A DNA stretch of 64,000 bases from Bos javanicus (GCF_032452875.1 NC_083876.1:9238001-9302000); one strand, 5' to 3'; counted from the stretch's first letter, positions 35,068-47,949 are shown. Program-made: numbers and translations. Notes: generated from the sequence alone by a model not told the origin.

Positions 35068-35694
35068 GTGAGTAGACAGCAGCATGTTTCATCAAAGCCT
35101 CTCTGTATGTCTGTGTGTTCATCTACAGGTCACTGTAATCCCCTGTAGATAATAATTTCCATCTCTCCACTGTTTAACATGGTCGTGTTCCCTATGCCTT
35201 TCACCATCACAAACAAGAGGTCAGGGAGGCTGGACGCTGGCTGTCCTGGCTCCCACCCACCTCATTCCTGGACGTGAGTAAGTACACCGCCTGCACGGGT
35301 GACCCAAGCCAAGACCCAGATCAGCGAATCCCGTGCTGAACCCACCTGAGCCCCATCTCCTCAGTGTCTTAACGTCCAGCCTGGTGGTCAGTTAGGTGTC
35401 TGTGGAAGTTTGCCCACCTTTCTTGATACAGCTGCGTTGCCAGTAAAATTTTATAGAACGTTCTTGCTAAAGATAGCCATAAAGATCTCATAGCCAGTTA
35501 TCTGATCTTGTTCTTTATCCCAAGCTTCTACAAGAAATACTCCATCTCTTGTGCTCCTGCTCACTCTCCAACTCCCTAGAGTCTGGTTTGTGTCCAAACT
35601 ACTGCATTGCCCTGCATCCTCTATGGTCACCAGTGTGTCTCAGTCACAGGATTCCCTGGGCACTTTTAAGGCTTCACTTTATTTCACTGCTGAA

Positions 35695-35928
35695 TGGGCT
35701 TCCCTGATGCCTCAGCAGATTAAGAATCCACCTACAATGCAGGAGACACAGGGGATGCAGGTTCGATCCCTGAGTTGGGAAGATCCCCTGGAGGACGAAA
35801 TGGAAATCCATTCCAGTATTCTTGCCTGAAAATTCCCATGGACAGAGGAGCCTGGCAGGCGACAGTCCCAAGAGTTGCAAAGAGTCGGACATAACTGAGC
35901 AACTAAACACACAACACAAAGCACACAT
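35695..35928 (+). mobile_element. Bov-tA SINE
   Basis: GGGCTTCCCTGATGCCTCAG head, GTTCGATCCCTGAGTTGGGA core, ATAACTGAGCAACTAAACAC tail. Confidence 0.92.
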
Positions 35929-35999
35929 AGGAATTGACACTGTTGACTTGTCATCCTTGAAACTCTCTATTCTCTTGGTTCATTGATGCGGATAATTTT

Positions 36000-36833
36000 C
36001 TATCTTTGGATCCATCCTTTTGGTCTCCTTTCTTAAAGCTGTTCCCTCTTCCCTTATTTCTGTGTTGTATGGTTTAAAGAATCCGTCTTCTCTTTCCACC
36101 CAGACATCCTCCTGAGTTCCAGACTCCTACACCCGACCACCTGCTCAGTATCTGTACTTGGAAGTCTCCTGCATGCTACAAACGTGGTCTGTCCAAAGCT
36201 AAACTCTAAAATGATCCTAGATATTTGCTGTCTCTCTCTATGTCCACATCCAAATAGTTCCTAAATCATGTGAATTCTATGTCCTAGTAGCTCTCATTCT
36301 TCATGCCACTGCCTTATTTAGGCGCTTGTCAATCTGTATCTGTTTCTGTAGCCTTCTCCCAGCTGGTCTCTTGGCCTCTACTTTCTACAAGTGGAGTCAT
36401 ATTTTAAATCATAACTCTGATTGTGTAGGTCTTTGGTTGAAAACTCTTTAATAATATCCCTTTCCTTCTAGATGGATTCCACACTTTCTACAGACCGTTC
36501 TAACCCCTTCAGAGTTTGCCCTTTGCCTCTCTTTGTCTATCCTTCTCTGTGCCCTTCCTAGGTTTGCAACTTGTAGTGTCATCTTTCTTTACGATCTCAA
36601 AAATGCCATAGGTTGTGAATGCTCTCCCTGAGGTCCAGGTGAGCTCCCCCACCTGTCAGGCTCCGCTCAGTCCCCAGATCTCCCATGTAGCCCTTTCAGG
36701 TGTTTTCAGCACATGAGGGTCATCTTCCATGATCCTATGAGCTTAAACCTCCTGCAGAGAGAGCACGTTGTTTTGTAACTCAACTCTTATTTTTCTTATC
36801 TTTCTGGCCACTGCCTGTGAATTTATTTTGAAC
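36000..36833 (+). mobile_element. L2 LINE fragment, cut by BovB
   Basis: GAGTTCCAGACTCCTACACC, CTTGGAAGTCTCCTGCATGC, GTCCAAAGCTAAACTCTAAA and CTTCCCAGCTGG-like blocks follow L2 in the + direction. After the BovB, 38253-38305 (TTATTCAATGAACGAGTCAA) looks like the matching L2 3' end. Confidence 0.65.
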
Positions 36834-36837
36834 CTCT

Positions 36838-38252
36838 CAGTTCAGTTCAGTTGCTCAGTCGTGTCCTACACTTTGCAACCCCATGAATCACAGCATGCCA
36901 GGCCTCCCTGTCCATCACCAACTCCCGGAGTTCACCCAAACTCATGTCCATCGAGTCAGTGATACCATCCAGCCATCTCTTCCTCTGTCGTCCCCTTCTC
37001 CTCCTGCACCCAATCCTTCCCAGCATCAGAGTCTTTTCCAATAAGTCAACTCTTTGCATGAGGTAGCCAAAATATTGGAGTTTCAGCTTTAGCATCAGTC
37101 CTTCCAATGAACACCCAGGACTGATCTCCTTTAGATTGGACTGCTTGGATCTCCTTGCAGTCCAAGGGACTGGCAAGAGTCTTCTCCAACACCACAGTTC
37201 AAAAGCATCAATTCTTCAGCCCTCAGCTTTCTTGACAGTCGAACTCTCACATCCATACATGACCACTGGAAAAACCATAGCCTTGACTAGACAGACCTTT
37301 GTTGGCAAAGTAATGTCTCTGCTTTTTAATATGCTGTCTAGGTTGGTCATAACTTTCCTTCCAAGGAGTAAGCGTCTTTTAATTTCATGGCTGCAGTCAC
37401 CATCTGCAGTGATTTTGGAGCCCAAAAAATAAAGTCTGACACTGTTTCCACTATTTCCCCATCCATTTCCCATGAAGTGATGCGACCAGATGCCATCATC
37501 TTCGTTTTCTGAATGTTGAGCTTTAAGGCAACTTTTTCACTCTCCTCTTTCACTTTCATCAAGAGGCTTTTTAGTTCCTCTTCACTTTCTGCCATAAGGG
37601 TGTCATCTGCATATCTGAGGTTATTGATATTTCTCCTGGCAATCTTGATTCCAGCTTGTGCTTCTTCCAGCCCAGCATTTCTCATGATGTACTCTGCATA
37701 TAAGTTAAATAAGCAGGGTGACAATATACAGCCTTGACGTACTCCTTTTCCTATTTGGAACCAGTCTGTTGTTCCATGTCCAGTTCTAACTGTTGCTTCC
37801 TGACCTGCATATAGGTTTCTCAAGAGGCAGGTCAGATGGTCTGGTATTCCCATCTCTTGAACAGTTTTCCACAGTGTATTGTGATCCACACAGTCAAAGG
37901 CTTTGGCATAGTCAATAGAGTAGAAGTAGATGTTTTTCTGGAACTCTCTTCCTGTTTCGATGATCCAGCGGATGTTGGCAATTTGATCTCTGATTCCTCT
38001 GCCTTTTCTAAAACCAGCTTGAACATCTGGAAGTTCAAGGTTCATGTATTGCTGAAGCCTGGCTTGGAGAATTTTGAGCATGACTTTACTAGCGTGTGAG
38101 ATGAGTGCAATTGTGCAGTAGTTTGAGCATTCTTTGGCATTGCCTTTCTTAGGGATTGGAATGAAAACTGACTTTTTCCAGTCCTGTGCCCACTGCTGAG
38201 TTTTCCAAATTTGCTGGCATATTGAAGCATAATTGTGTAACACAGTTTCTGG
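36838..38252 (-). mobile_element. BovB (RTE) LINE with the longest RT frame here
   Basis: Minus-strand copy. The minus frame 37347-38255 (302 residues) reads the RT core: IDYAKAFD at residues 114-121 (motif A), RQGCILSP at 173-180 (motif B), YADD at 215-218 (motif C). Compared with the other copies one Thr after YADD is deleted in frame. A frameshift near 37430 then throws off the C-terminal part, which continues in 37216-37473 and 36847-37176. 5' half missing. No clear TSD. Confidence 0.93.
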
Positions 38253-39279
38253 CATGTAGCATGTGACTATTAATTATTCAATGAACGAGTCAACAAATGA
38301 ATGTACTTTGTAGATGAGAAAATGAAGATGGTGAATTGAATGTCTTTTTAAAGACCAGAAGCACCTGTACCACCACTAGAGGGCTCTAGACTAGACCTCC
38401 CAGGAGTCACTTAGGGTGTGGTCACGTGCCAAAAATGAACAAGACTGCCACTCTATCCTGGTTTCCTTTCATCCATTTAGCCATTCAAGTAAATTGTTCT
38501 CTTAGCAATGTACTGGTGTCAGTTGATATTGTTATGAAACAAGTGTGGTGGGGTAAGGGGGGAGACATAAATTGGGCATCCTGGAACCCAGTCTTTAAAG
38601 GAATCAGCTTTGTTATTCCAAATTTTCTAGCAAAAGAGGACACATTGTAGGATTTTCCGTAATTGTCTCCTGCTATAAACAAGAAAAGCTGGTACAAGCT
38701 AACAGGCAAGAATAGACCATCACATAGTTTTCTAAATGTATGACACTGCTTTCAAGACAAGATAATTGTTGTCTCAAAGGAGGAATTTGAATGATGAAGG
38801 TCTTTATGACAAGCTTGCCAAATGTCTAGGACAGAAGAGGATTATACCAAATCCTGGAATGAGTTCTCAGCTATAGATCAAATGACTTTACTGGAGAATT
38901 TAGAAGATTAAGGAACATGCAGCCATATGAAAGTTTATAATATTCAATTCCACAGGTTTTATTTTATTGTCAGAGTGTTTGGGAGAGAGAGGTAGTTATT
39001 TTATTTCAAGTGTTAGATTTAGAATATAAACTCAGCTATGGGTCTGATACAAAGTGTTCATTAAATCCTGAGTACATGGTATTTGAAAGAAAAATGGTTT
39101 ACTATAGTTTATAATATAAGAAAATATCAATTTGTTAAACTTCAAAATAAAGGAGAAGAATCTATGCCCCCCAAAAGGTTTTTATTCACAGTTAGCTTTT
39201 GTTTTAAAAGTATTAGACTATACCATCAGCTCATTTTTGTTTAAGAATTGTGGTTCATGAAAATTCTTTGTCTTGTGTC

Positions 39280-39352
39280 TTGTTTTGTTTTAATTGGAGG
39301 ATAATCGGTTTATAATGTTGTGTTGGTTTCTGCCATACAATTCACAACATGA
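39280..39352 (-). mobile_element. L1 3'-end fragment
   Basis: TTTTAATTGGAGGATAATCG and TGTTGTGTTGGTTTCTGCCA are the reversed ruminant L1 3' terminus. Confidence 0.8.
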
Positions 39353-39837
39353 ATTTAATTCTAGGATAACTCCTCTAGTTGATTAAAATATCTTTTCTCT
39401 AATACAAGTATTATCAAAACTCTATCTTGGGGTGCATTTTTTATCAGCTTTTGAATTTTTAAATAATTTAAATTATTTACATGGTTGGTTGAATTAATGT
39501 CACGCATGCCACCATACTATAAAAATTCCCATGAAGCACCTGGTCATTCTTGCAGGAATTAGTTAAGAGCAGCATTGAAAATAGAGGTGAAATATCTGGC
39601 TCCCCATATTTTTCTATGCTATCTTCATGTTTAATTTTTCTATGCCATCTTCATGTTTAATTTTTCTAAACATAATGTACTTTAGCAAGAGGACTTTTAT
39701 TTCCCAACTGGTTAGAAATGATCAGAGTTTTCCCAAATCAGTCCTTTCATGATCATATTAACTAATATTTTCAGGAAATGAGCTTATAAAAAATTAACCT
39801 GTCCCTAATTCACATTGTTTAATAGTTTCACAAACTA

Positions 39838-39950
39838 TTAAACATTTATTTAAGGCCTACTCTGTGCCTAACACCCTGTTAAGAGCTGGATTTGCAAAAA
39901 TGGATATGATACGGTCCTTGCCCTTCACGTATTTAGGTTTAGCTCACAGA
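39838..39950 (-). mobile_element. L2 LINE 3'-end fragment
   Basis: ATTTATTTAAGGCCTACTCT, GTGCCTAACACCCTGTTAAG and ACGGTCCTTGCCCTTCACG match the reversed L2 end. Confidence 0.75.
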
Positions 39951-40052
39951 AAATTGGACTAGAGGAAGAAAACTTAGAAACGATAATTCAAGGTGGTTTC
40001 TTTCTGGAACTGACAACTGAGGCATAAAGGTTGAGCCTTACAAACATGGAGG

Positions 40053-40552
40053 AACTTCTGCTCATCACGGCAACATGGGTAAACTTGGAGGATGTTATGC
40101 TGGGTGAAATAAGCCAGTCACCAAAACAAGGACTACCTTATTCCACTTTATGAGATTTCTGAAATGGTCAGACTTGTAGAAGCAGAGAATACAGTAGTGG
40201 CTGCCAGGGCTGAGGAGTGGGGGTACTGGGGAGTTGTTATTCACTGAGTATAAAGTTTCAGTTTTGTGAGATGATTACTTACTTTCCAGAGATCCATTAT
40301 ACAGCATGGTGCCTATAGCTAGTGATACAGTAGTGTGCGTTTCAAAACTTGTTAAGAAGGCAGATTTCATATTAAGAGTTTTTACCACATACACACGCAT
40401 GCCCACACACAAGGGCCACAAGGAAACCCTGCGAGGTGCTGAATATATCAGTTACCTTGGTTGTGGGGATTGGATCACAGGTGTTTGCATCTGTCCAAAT
40501 TCAACTCATTGTACACATTAAATGCGTGCAAGTCTTTGTATATCAATTATGC
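40053..40552 (+). mobile_element. Old L1 ORF2 end / 3' UTR
   Basis: GGGTGAAATAAGCCAGTCAC, AGAAGCAGAGAATACAGTAG, TTATACAGCATGGTGCCTAT and the GTACACATTAAATGCGTGC block. A Bov-tA interrupts; CTACAAAGCTGTTTCTATTA at 40780 may be its last part. Confidence 0.75.
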
Positions 40553-40770
40553 TCCCCAGATGGTGTCAGTGGTAAAGAATCCGCCTGCCAGTGCAGGAGA
40601 TGCAAAAGATGCAGGTTCAATCCTTGGACTGGAGAGTTCCCCTGGAGTGGGAGGTGGCAACCACTCCAGTATCCTTGTCTGGAAAATTCCATAGACAGAG
40701 GAGCCTGGCAGGCTACAGTCCATTGGGGCACTAAGAGTCGGACACAACTGAACACCTGAGCACACACACA
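40553..40770 (+). mobile_element. Bov-tA SINE inserted in L1 end
   Basis: CCCCAGATGGTGTCAGTGG head, core, GGACACAACTGAACACCTGA tail and (CA)n. Confidence 0.9.
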
Positions 40771-41229
40771 GCAGATATCTCTACAAAGCTGTTTCTATTA
40801 ATATTAAAATTGTGGAGATTCGTCCAGTAAGGCAAGTAGAAGGGAAGAGGAGAGTGAGCTGGGTGCAGCTGACAGAGGGAAGTAGCCTTAACAGAAGCAC
40901 AGGTGCTGAGCCCCAGGGAGCCGGGCAGCTGTGGCCCCAACACTGACAGGTCGGGTCCAGCCTGGGAAGTGTCTTGGCAGATCTGCTGTGAGCGCCACAA
41001 GTCCCCGGAAGCCAGGAGGAGTCTGTGGGAGCTCTGAGTGGAGAGTCACAGGCACAGGTTTCTTGATAGGTGACTCCAGTGGGAAAGTGGTTGGATTGTT
41101 GAGAGAGTGAGATCCTTTGCAGCTCTCAAAGGACTTACTGTTTAAAAGGCCAGCAGAGTATTTTTTTATCTCTGTCAGTATGTCCCATACAGTCATTTGT
41201 ATTTTATTACCACTTACATATAACTTCTT

Positions 41230-41624
41230 AAGGGGATGTTCCCAACCCAGGGATTGAACCCAGGTCTCCCGCATTGCAGGCAGATTCCTTACCAGCTGAG
41301 CCACAAGGGAAGCCCAAGAATACTGCAGTGGGTAGCCTATCTCTTCTCTGGGGGATCTTCCTGACCCAGGAAATGAACTGAGGTCTCCCACGTTGCAGGT
41401 GGATTCTTTACCAACTGAGCTATCAGGGAAGCCCTTGTGGCTCAGCTGCTAAAGAATCTGCCTGCAATGTGGGAGACCTGGGTTTGATCTCTGTGTTGGG
41501 AAGATCCCGTGGAGAAGGGAAGGGCTACCCACTCCAGTATTCTGGCCTGGAGAATTCCACGGACTGTATTCCATGGAGTCGCAAAGAGTCAGACACGACT
41601 GAGCGACTTTCACTTTCACATATA
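41230..41624. mobile_element. Cluster of three Bov-tA segments in opposite orientation
   Basis: Two minus-strand heads in tandem (41230-41316 and 41320-41433) meet a plus-strand Bov-tA (about 41425-41624) head to head, sharing the GGGAAGCCC at 41426-41434. Outer flanks ACATATAACTTCTTAAG (41216-41232) and ACATATAGCTTAAG (41618-41631) resemble a single target duplication. Confidence 0.85.
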
Positions 41625-42890
41625 GCTTAAGAGATGTCCCCCTTTACCTGTGGGCACTTTTAGATCAAAATGTTTTTCATTTATTCGTCCTTTTTCCACA
41701 TTATACTGTATGTGGTTTGAGCCCCACTTCACAGCAGGAAGAAAGGTAACATGAGAAAGAAGGGCAGGTTCACAGAGCCAAGAGCCTTCTGACTGAGACT
41801 GAGAGATGGCATCTGATTCACCCTGCTGGCTGCCATGAGATTCCTAAAGTGCGTGTTACAGGGTCTTACGACAGTGTGAAACAGAAAAACTAGTAACTCT
41901 CTCTCTTATTGAACAATAATCAAATAATATGCAGTGTCCCTCAAATGAGTGAATAGTGTAGTATACAATTTTAGCACATGTGTTTGAGCAATTAGCCTTC
42001 AGAAAAGTTAGGGGGAATTCTTTTATTGATTTATTCTGATCAGTGTGAATGTCTGAAAAGAACCAAGGAATAGGAGTTTTCAGGAGCCATGGACCCTTGG
42101 ATAACAGTATACTTTGCTCAGTTTCTTCAAGAAAATGTCTTTCCCTCCAAGGATTTAAGAGATGTTCCCTAAGTCTTCCCTAAATCAGAGATAGTGTTGT
42201 TATTCAGGGGAGTGTCAAAGAAGATTTTAGAAAATTAAAGAAAGAAATCTTGAATGGCCTGAAGCATCTCATATAATTAAAACGTTTTAACCAACCATTC
42301 TATTTTTGATTCTTTGTTCTGAGGCCAAATTTGTGTTTTTTCACTTTCTTAAGAAACTTATCTTTTTACAAAAAATAATTTCCCACCACTTTGTGTGTGT
42401 GGAAGGACAACCTTTTACAGCATAAGAAAGTACATTTCCTAGGAGAAAAAAATCTAATAAAGGAATATTTACTAAAAGTAGATTTTTTGAACTAATGTTA
42501 TTAGATTTTCTTTCATCAAAAAAAGATTGTTTCATCAAAGTCATGTGTATTACTCCAAGTTAGCTTTCCATACTTAATAGCAATTTTTTTTTTCTCTTTG
42601 AGGAAGCTTTAGTTGGAGTTTACATGCATGTAATCTGCATATAATAAAATTATTCTCAATTGGAATGCTGGTAATTGAGGAGCAAGTGACTCAATCTTAG
42701 AGTTGACAACAACCCTTTATGATGAACATACCTTTTATAAAATGTTGGTCCAGTTTCCTGATAGTAAGCAGAGCTGATCTTTCCTATACAAAGGAAAGCT
42801 CCCAAATTCCCCCAAGTGACTTCTCTCGTCTTAGTTTGAATGAATATTCTTCATTGGAGGGAAACCAGTATGCCGCGATGTCTTCAGTTG

Positions 42891-42891
<1 letters not shown>

Positions 42892-42924
<33 letters not shown>
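42892..42924. repeat. (GT)n microsatellite
   Basis: A GT run of about 16 units directly at the 3' end of a minus-strand Bov-tA, a common origin of ruminant microsatellites. Confidence 0.95.
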
Positions 42925-42926
<2 letters not shown>

Positions 42927-43041
42927 GTTGCTTAGTCGTGTCTGACTCTTTCCAACCCCATAGACTGTAGCCCACCAGGCCCCTCCGTCCATGGGATTCT
43001 CCAGGAAAGAACACTGGAGTGGGTTGCCATTTCCTTCTCCA
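42925..43041 (-). mobile_element. Bov-tA SINE, headless
   Basis: Reverse complement has GGAGAAGGAAATGGCAACCC through TCAGACACGACTAAGCAACT; tRNA-like head absent. Confidence 0.9.
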
Positions 43042-43149
43042 CTGATTCAAAGCAGGTTTTCAGAGAGGACGCACGAGACCCTTAAGCATCTGCCTGGGGA
43101 AGGAAGAGCAGAAACCGGAGGAAACAGTACTAAAGACAGAGCAAGATGA

Positions 43150-43308
43150 GTCGGGACAGACAGTCAGAGCACTAGCTCTGTGTTTGGTACTCCATTGCCA
43201 GTGCCTTATCCTCGGAACTCTTGTGAGAGCGTAAGCGATGCTCATTTTACAGTGGGGTAAAGGAGGCTCAGAGGCATCCAGTAACCTGACTGGGACGGCT
43301 CAAGTGTA
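43150..43308 (+). repeat. MIR SINE
   Basis: TGATGCTCATTTTACAGTG-like block (43226-43254), GGTAAAGGAGGCTCAGAGGC and CCAGTAACCTGACTGGGACG match the MIR core. Confidence 0.65.
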
Positions 43309-43309
43309 A

Positions 43310-43450
43310 GTGCTGGTTTAGTCACTAAGTCATATCCAACTCTTTTGCGACCCCAGCCTGTAACCCACCTAGCATGTCTGTCCGTGGGATCTCCCAGGCA
43401 AAAATACTGGGGTGGGCTGCCATTTCCTTCTCCAGGAGATCTTCCCCAAG
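43310..43450 (-). mobile_element. Bov-tA SINE, truncated
   Basis: TTTAGTCACTAAGTCATATC to TCCAGGAGATCTTCCC on the + strand. Flanks CAAGTGTAAGT and CAAGTATAAGT form a one-mismatch target duplication. Confidence 0.88.
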
Positions 43451-44788
43451 TATAAGTAGGTGTTGAAACCCAGGAATGGATCCCTAAACCTCCCTTTATT
43501 CTGCTAGATCCCAAGTGTGAAAGACAAGATTCTGCACTGCAGCTGGACTAGGGTCAGCCTTACTTAAGCAAACCCAGAACAGGACTTGATGTTCCCACGT
43601 GAAAGCCCAGCACTGCGGTGCCTTGGGATCGAGTAGATGTTCCGGGACATTTCATCGGACGTTTCCAGGTCTCCGCTTCCTTTTCCCTAAACTTGAAATG
43701 ATAGCACTTTCTTCATCTGCCTCCATGTATGTGAAAGAACTTTTTGGAAATGTAAATCTCTAAGTATACCCTAAATACACTCATATTATTTTGAACTTTT
43801 CTGTTCAAAATCCAGTTAACCCAAACTGAAATGTCTGTCAGTGAATTGCTCAAGTGCAAGACTGCACGCTCTGTAAATGAGTATGTAATAGCCTGTCTGG
43901 GTGTATAAACCTGCTCCTGAAGACACACACAAGTTACTCCCATCAGGCGATGCTATCAGCACATCGACAGGGATGTCTTCTTCTCCCCTGGTTTATTTTG
44001 TGGGACTGACGTCCTCATGGACTTGCTCATCTCTGGTGAGCTGCTGAATTTTATTAGATGTCATGTTCTCTAAGTCCTGGCCATCTTCACTTACTCTCCC
44101 CAAAAAAAAAAAAAAACAATTCTTTGTCTTTCAAGCCTTCCAGTCGTCTGAGCGGCATAAAGAATGGAAAATAGTGGCTTTGTGTTAGGATGATGCTTGG
44201 AGAGTCTCAGGATGTAAAATGCCTTAGTTTATTTCCAAGTACCCTGGGTTTTTGTTCCTTCAGAAGCAAGAGCAGAGGAGCTGGCAGTGAGGCGGAGCAG
44301 AGCATTTAACTAATGAGCCATTAAAAGCCGTACATTTGAGCCCACCCTTCTGACATTTGCCTCACTTCTCATTCATCATCACTGTAAACATGTTTGTTAA
44401 AAACTGCAATAATTTGAAAATGTGTTATTATTCCTCTCGGTTGCAGGCAGAGCTCTTGATTTCTTTTCTTTTCTTTTTTTCTGGTATTGTCTTTGTGCAT
44501 TGTTTCATTGTTGTGGTAAGAGAATTGAGCAGTGGGCTCACATGTGTCACATTTCAGCACAGCGATTTATTTGAAAAGAGAAATTCACGTAATTTGTAAC
44601 ATGGGGCAGCAGCTCCCTCTACTGTTTCCACTGGAAGAGTTCTAGGAAAAGAATGTTGAGCCAATGTCTGCAAACTGTTCAGTGTATGAGGCTTAATTAT
44701 AAAGCTGCATGATTTTCAAACTTTATTTTCAGGGTTTTGTTACATCTTATGCTTATCCTATATTTTAAATACAAATACCAGTTCATCA

Positions 44789-45012
44789 GGGCTTCCCAGG
44801 TAGTGCTACTGGTAAAGAACCTGCCTGCCAATGCTGGAGACATAAGAGACCTAGGTTCAATCCCTGGGTTAGGAAGATCCCCTGGAGGAGGGCATGGCAA
44901 CCCACTCCAGTATTCTTGCCTGGAGAATCCCCATGGACAGAGGAGCCTGGCGCACCACAGTTCATAGGGTCGCAAAGAGTTGGATATGGCTGAAGTCACT
45001 GAGCACGCATGC
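44789..45012 (+). mobile_element. Bov-tA SINE with TSD
   Basis: GGGCTTCCCAGGTAGTGCTA head to TGGCTGAAGTCACTGAGCAC. TSD ACCAGTTCATCA is perfect at 44777-44788 and 45013-45024. Confidence 0.95.
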
Positions 45013-45299
45013 ACCAGTTCATCAACAGTCATTTTCAATGTCAACTTGATGCCCTCTTGAAGTGAAAGCCCCTAGCTCATGGATCTCTAAAATGCTGACC
45101 TATTTTAGCATGCTTATAAAACTCCAGCATGAGTTTTGTGGGAGCTGACTCCAGTGGAATTTATGCTTTTTTACTAAAGCAACTGTATGATTTAAAACAT
45201 ACACAACCATGTTGTTTTTATTTTCATTTTAACTTCAGTGTAGAATTTCTTTCACCTTTAGGATATGAGTCCTAGCTCAGTCCTGAAGGTTAATGGTCA

Positions 45300-45925
45300 C
45301 ACAGCACTTGTTCAGTCGCTCAGTCGTGTCTGACTCTTTGCTACCATGGACTGCAGCAGTCCAGGCCTCCCTGTCCTTCACTATCTCCCGCAGTTCACCC
45401 AAACTCATGTCCATTTAGTTGGTGCTGCCAGCCAACCACCTCATCCTCTGTCGTCCCCTTCTGCTCCTGCCTTCAGTCTTTCCCAGCATCAGGGTCTTTT
45501 CCAGTGAGTCAGCTCTTCGCATCATGTGGCCACAGGATTGGAGCTTCAGATTCAGCATCAGTGCTTGTAATGAATATTCAGGATTGATTTCCTTTAGGAT
45601 TGACTGGTTTGATATCCTTGCAGTCCAAGGAACTCTCAAGAGTATTGCCTAACACCACAGTTTGAAAACATCTATTCTTCGGCACTCAGCCTTCTTTATC
45701 GTCCAACTCTCACATCCATGTATGACTACTGGAAAAACCATAGCTTTAACCTTTGTTGATAATGTAATGTCTCTGTTTAATATGCTGTCTAGGTTAGTCA
45801 TAGCTTTTCTTCCAAGGAGCAAGTGTCTTTTAGTTTCATGACTGCAGTCACCACATCCTGTACAATGTTCAAACCTCTGTCCAAGGCTATTCAGGCACTC
45901 TATCAGATCTAATCTTTTGAACATG
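45300..45925 (-). mobile_element. BovB (RTE) LINE with large internal deletion
   Basis: 3' part (45300-45855) is the usual BovB end. Then CAGTCACCACATCCTGTACA jumps directly to the upstream BovB region (CAGGCACTCTATCAGATCTA), the same block seen near 375 in the window-edge copy. The whole catalytic RT region is missing. Confidence 0.85.
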
Positions 45926-45959
45926 CTTAAAGGAGTAAATTTAGAGTGCGAAATTGAAT

Positions 45960-46490
45960 TCATTTATCCAACAAATATTTATTGATCATCTACCAATGTG
46001 TTAATCACTATTACAAACCTTGAGGACACACTGTTTTGAAAACAAAAATGTAGCAACAAACAAACCCAAGGCCTCTACCTTTTTAGTAACTTACCCTCTA
46101 GCACGTGGGTGGGATGGGGGATGATTAAGAGACAATTCCATGGGTAGACAAAACAATGTCAGCTTAATATGCGGTGCTGCGGGAAATAAAAAGGATAATG
46201 TGCAAGTGGTTTGGAAGGAAGAGGCGTTGCTCTAGTTAAGGTGGTCCAGGTGGCATCTCTGAGCATCTAGGTGACCTTACTTGAGAAGGAACCAGCCATC
46301 TGAGGCCCAGATCAAGAACCTTCCCACTGGGAAGACCTGGATGTGCAGAAGGCCTGAGGTGGCAAAGAGGCTGCCGGCTGCCATAAGCAGAAAGGAGCCG
46401 GGAGAAGAACAGCGTCAGAGGGTGCTTTGGAGTTGCATGGCTTGGCCTTATGAGGGGGGCGTTGAGGGGTGGGCAATCAGTTGATAAGGA
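45960..46490 (-). mobile_element. L2 LINE fragment
   Basis: TTCATTTATCCAACAAATAT, AACCCAAGGCCTCTACC and GCAGAAGGCCTGAGGTGGCA match the reversed L2 3' half. Confidence 0.75.
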
Positions 46491-47949
46491 AGATAATCAA
46501 CCAGTCACATCTCCCTCTTCTAGGTCTTTGTATGTGGTTTTATCTTAGGGGATTAGATTTTTATTTTGATGTGATGAAATTGTCCCTACTGATAACACAA
46601 AAGGCATCATCATTGTAGCACATCATTCCCAGTCTTTGCACAGACAAGAAATAGATTTGTTTGCTGAGAAAACAAGGAAACAGACAAAGCTTTGAGAGTA
46701 GCCCACTTCATTTCTGCCCAGCCTAAATCCAGGGGACACCATGTTTTTCCTTCAATATGGAGACTCTCGCCACAGATAAGTCATTCTTCCCTCTTCCCCA
46801 CACCTAGACCTAAGGCTTCCTACCTGTCCGGCTGCAGGTTCAGTGCGATGAGCACTATAACTATGAAAGTACGTGCTCTGTAAACACCATGAAACCAGTA
46901 CCTTCCTGCATCTGTGCCCTGTTATTTATCAATCTCCCCACCTTATCTGTCTTCATGTCCAACCTTATTTCCTTACACCGGGGACTCAAGGTGCAAAGTT
47001 AATGTTTCAGCCAATAGCAAGGTCCCCTCTGTAAGAAGTCAGTGCCCCAAACATACTTTGGACCGCTGAATGAAGTAGATGACAAAAGTGTCCAATTAAA
47101 ACATTTCACTTCTTATTAAAACACTCTGTGTGTGACTATGGGCATTTTGAGATCCACCATGTCTCAACAGGAATCCAGTTCATGATCTTAACATTCATCT
47201 CCAAACCTTGAACTAACCAGGGTTTTCCATTTTTCAGTTTTCCTTTCAGCAAAGACCCTTAGTCTCTCTGGCCTATTAAACAACTAAAGGCCATGTACTG
47301 TAATGATAGTATCTTCAGAGGAAATGAACCTAACCGTTTATCTATGTCATTGGGAATAGTAATTTTATTCTTAATAAAAAATAAGATGACTTCCTCGGAT
47401 TTAAAAATAAAGACCTATAAAATGAAGACATGGTCATTTAATCATTTTTATTGCCACTTGTCCCCAGCAGGGTCATGGTCCCAGACAAGACAGCTGTTGC
47501 CAACATTGCTAAAATTCCGCTGTCACCTTGTACAGCCACAGAATCCATAGACATGCATGTGAGGCAGCTGGGGTCTCAGGTTGAGAATGCGAAAATTAGC
47601 ATGTGGGTTCTGTACCCTAATTACTTCTCTCTTTTTCTCCCCATGAACAGCAGTAGTGAGACATTATTAGCCATTTCTGACTGCCTGATTTTTTTTTTTT
47701 TTTTTTTTTTTACTAATTATAAATACACTTAGGAAGAAAAGGGTTTTATGTTCTTATAGCCACTGACTCCTTTTTTTCATTCCACGTCATGTTGTTGAAA
47801 CCAACTATTAAGACTTCTGAGTGACATGCATTGTGTATAGCAATGATGGGACAGAATGATTAAAATCCTTGCTGTATGGTTACCAAACTTGTTATTAGTT
47901 GGCTCAGTGCATGGATTAAATACTGTTTCTTTGCAGTAGGTAAACAGTA

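Noticed and set aside
40888..41391. 167-residue minus-strand frame
   Set aside because: Its N-terminal part is read-through of the Bov-tA cluster and the rest is unique intronic sequence without splice sites or homology that I recognise.
42892..42924. Regular repeats as a possible CRISPR-like array
   Set aside because: Plain dinucleotide repeat in a mammalian genome; no spacer structure.
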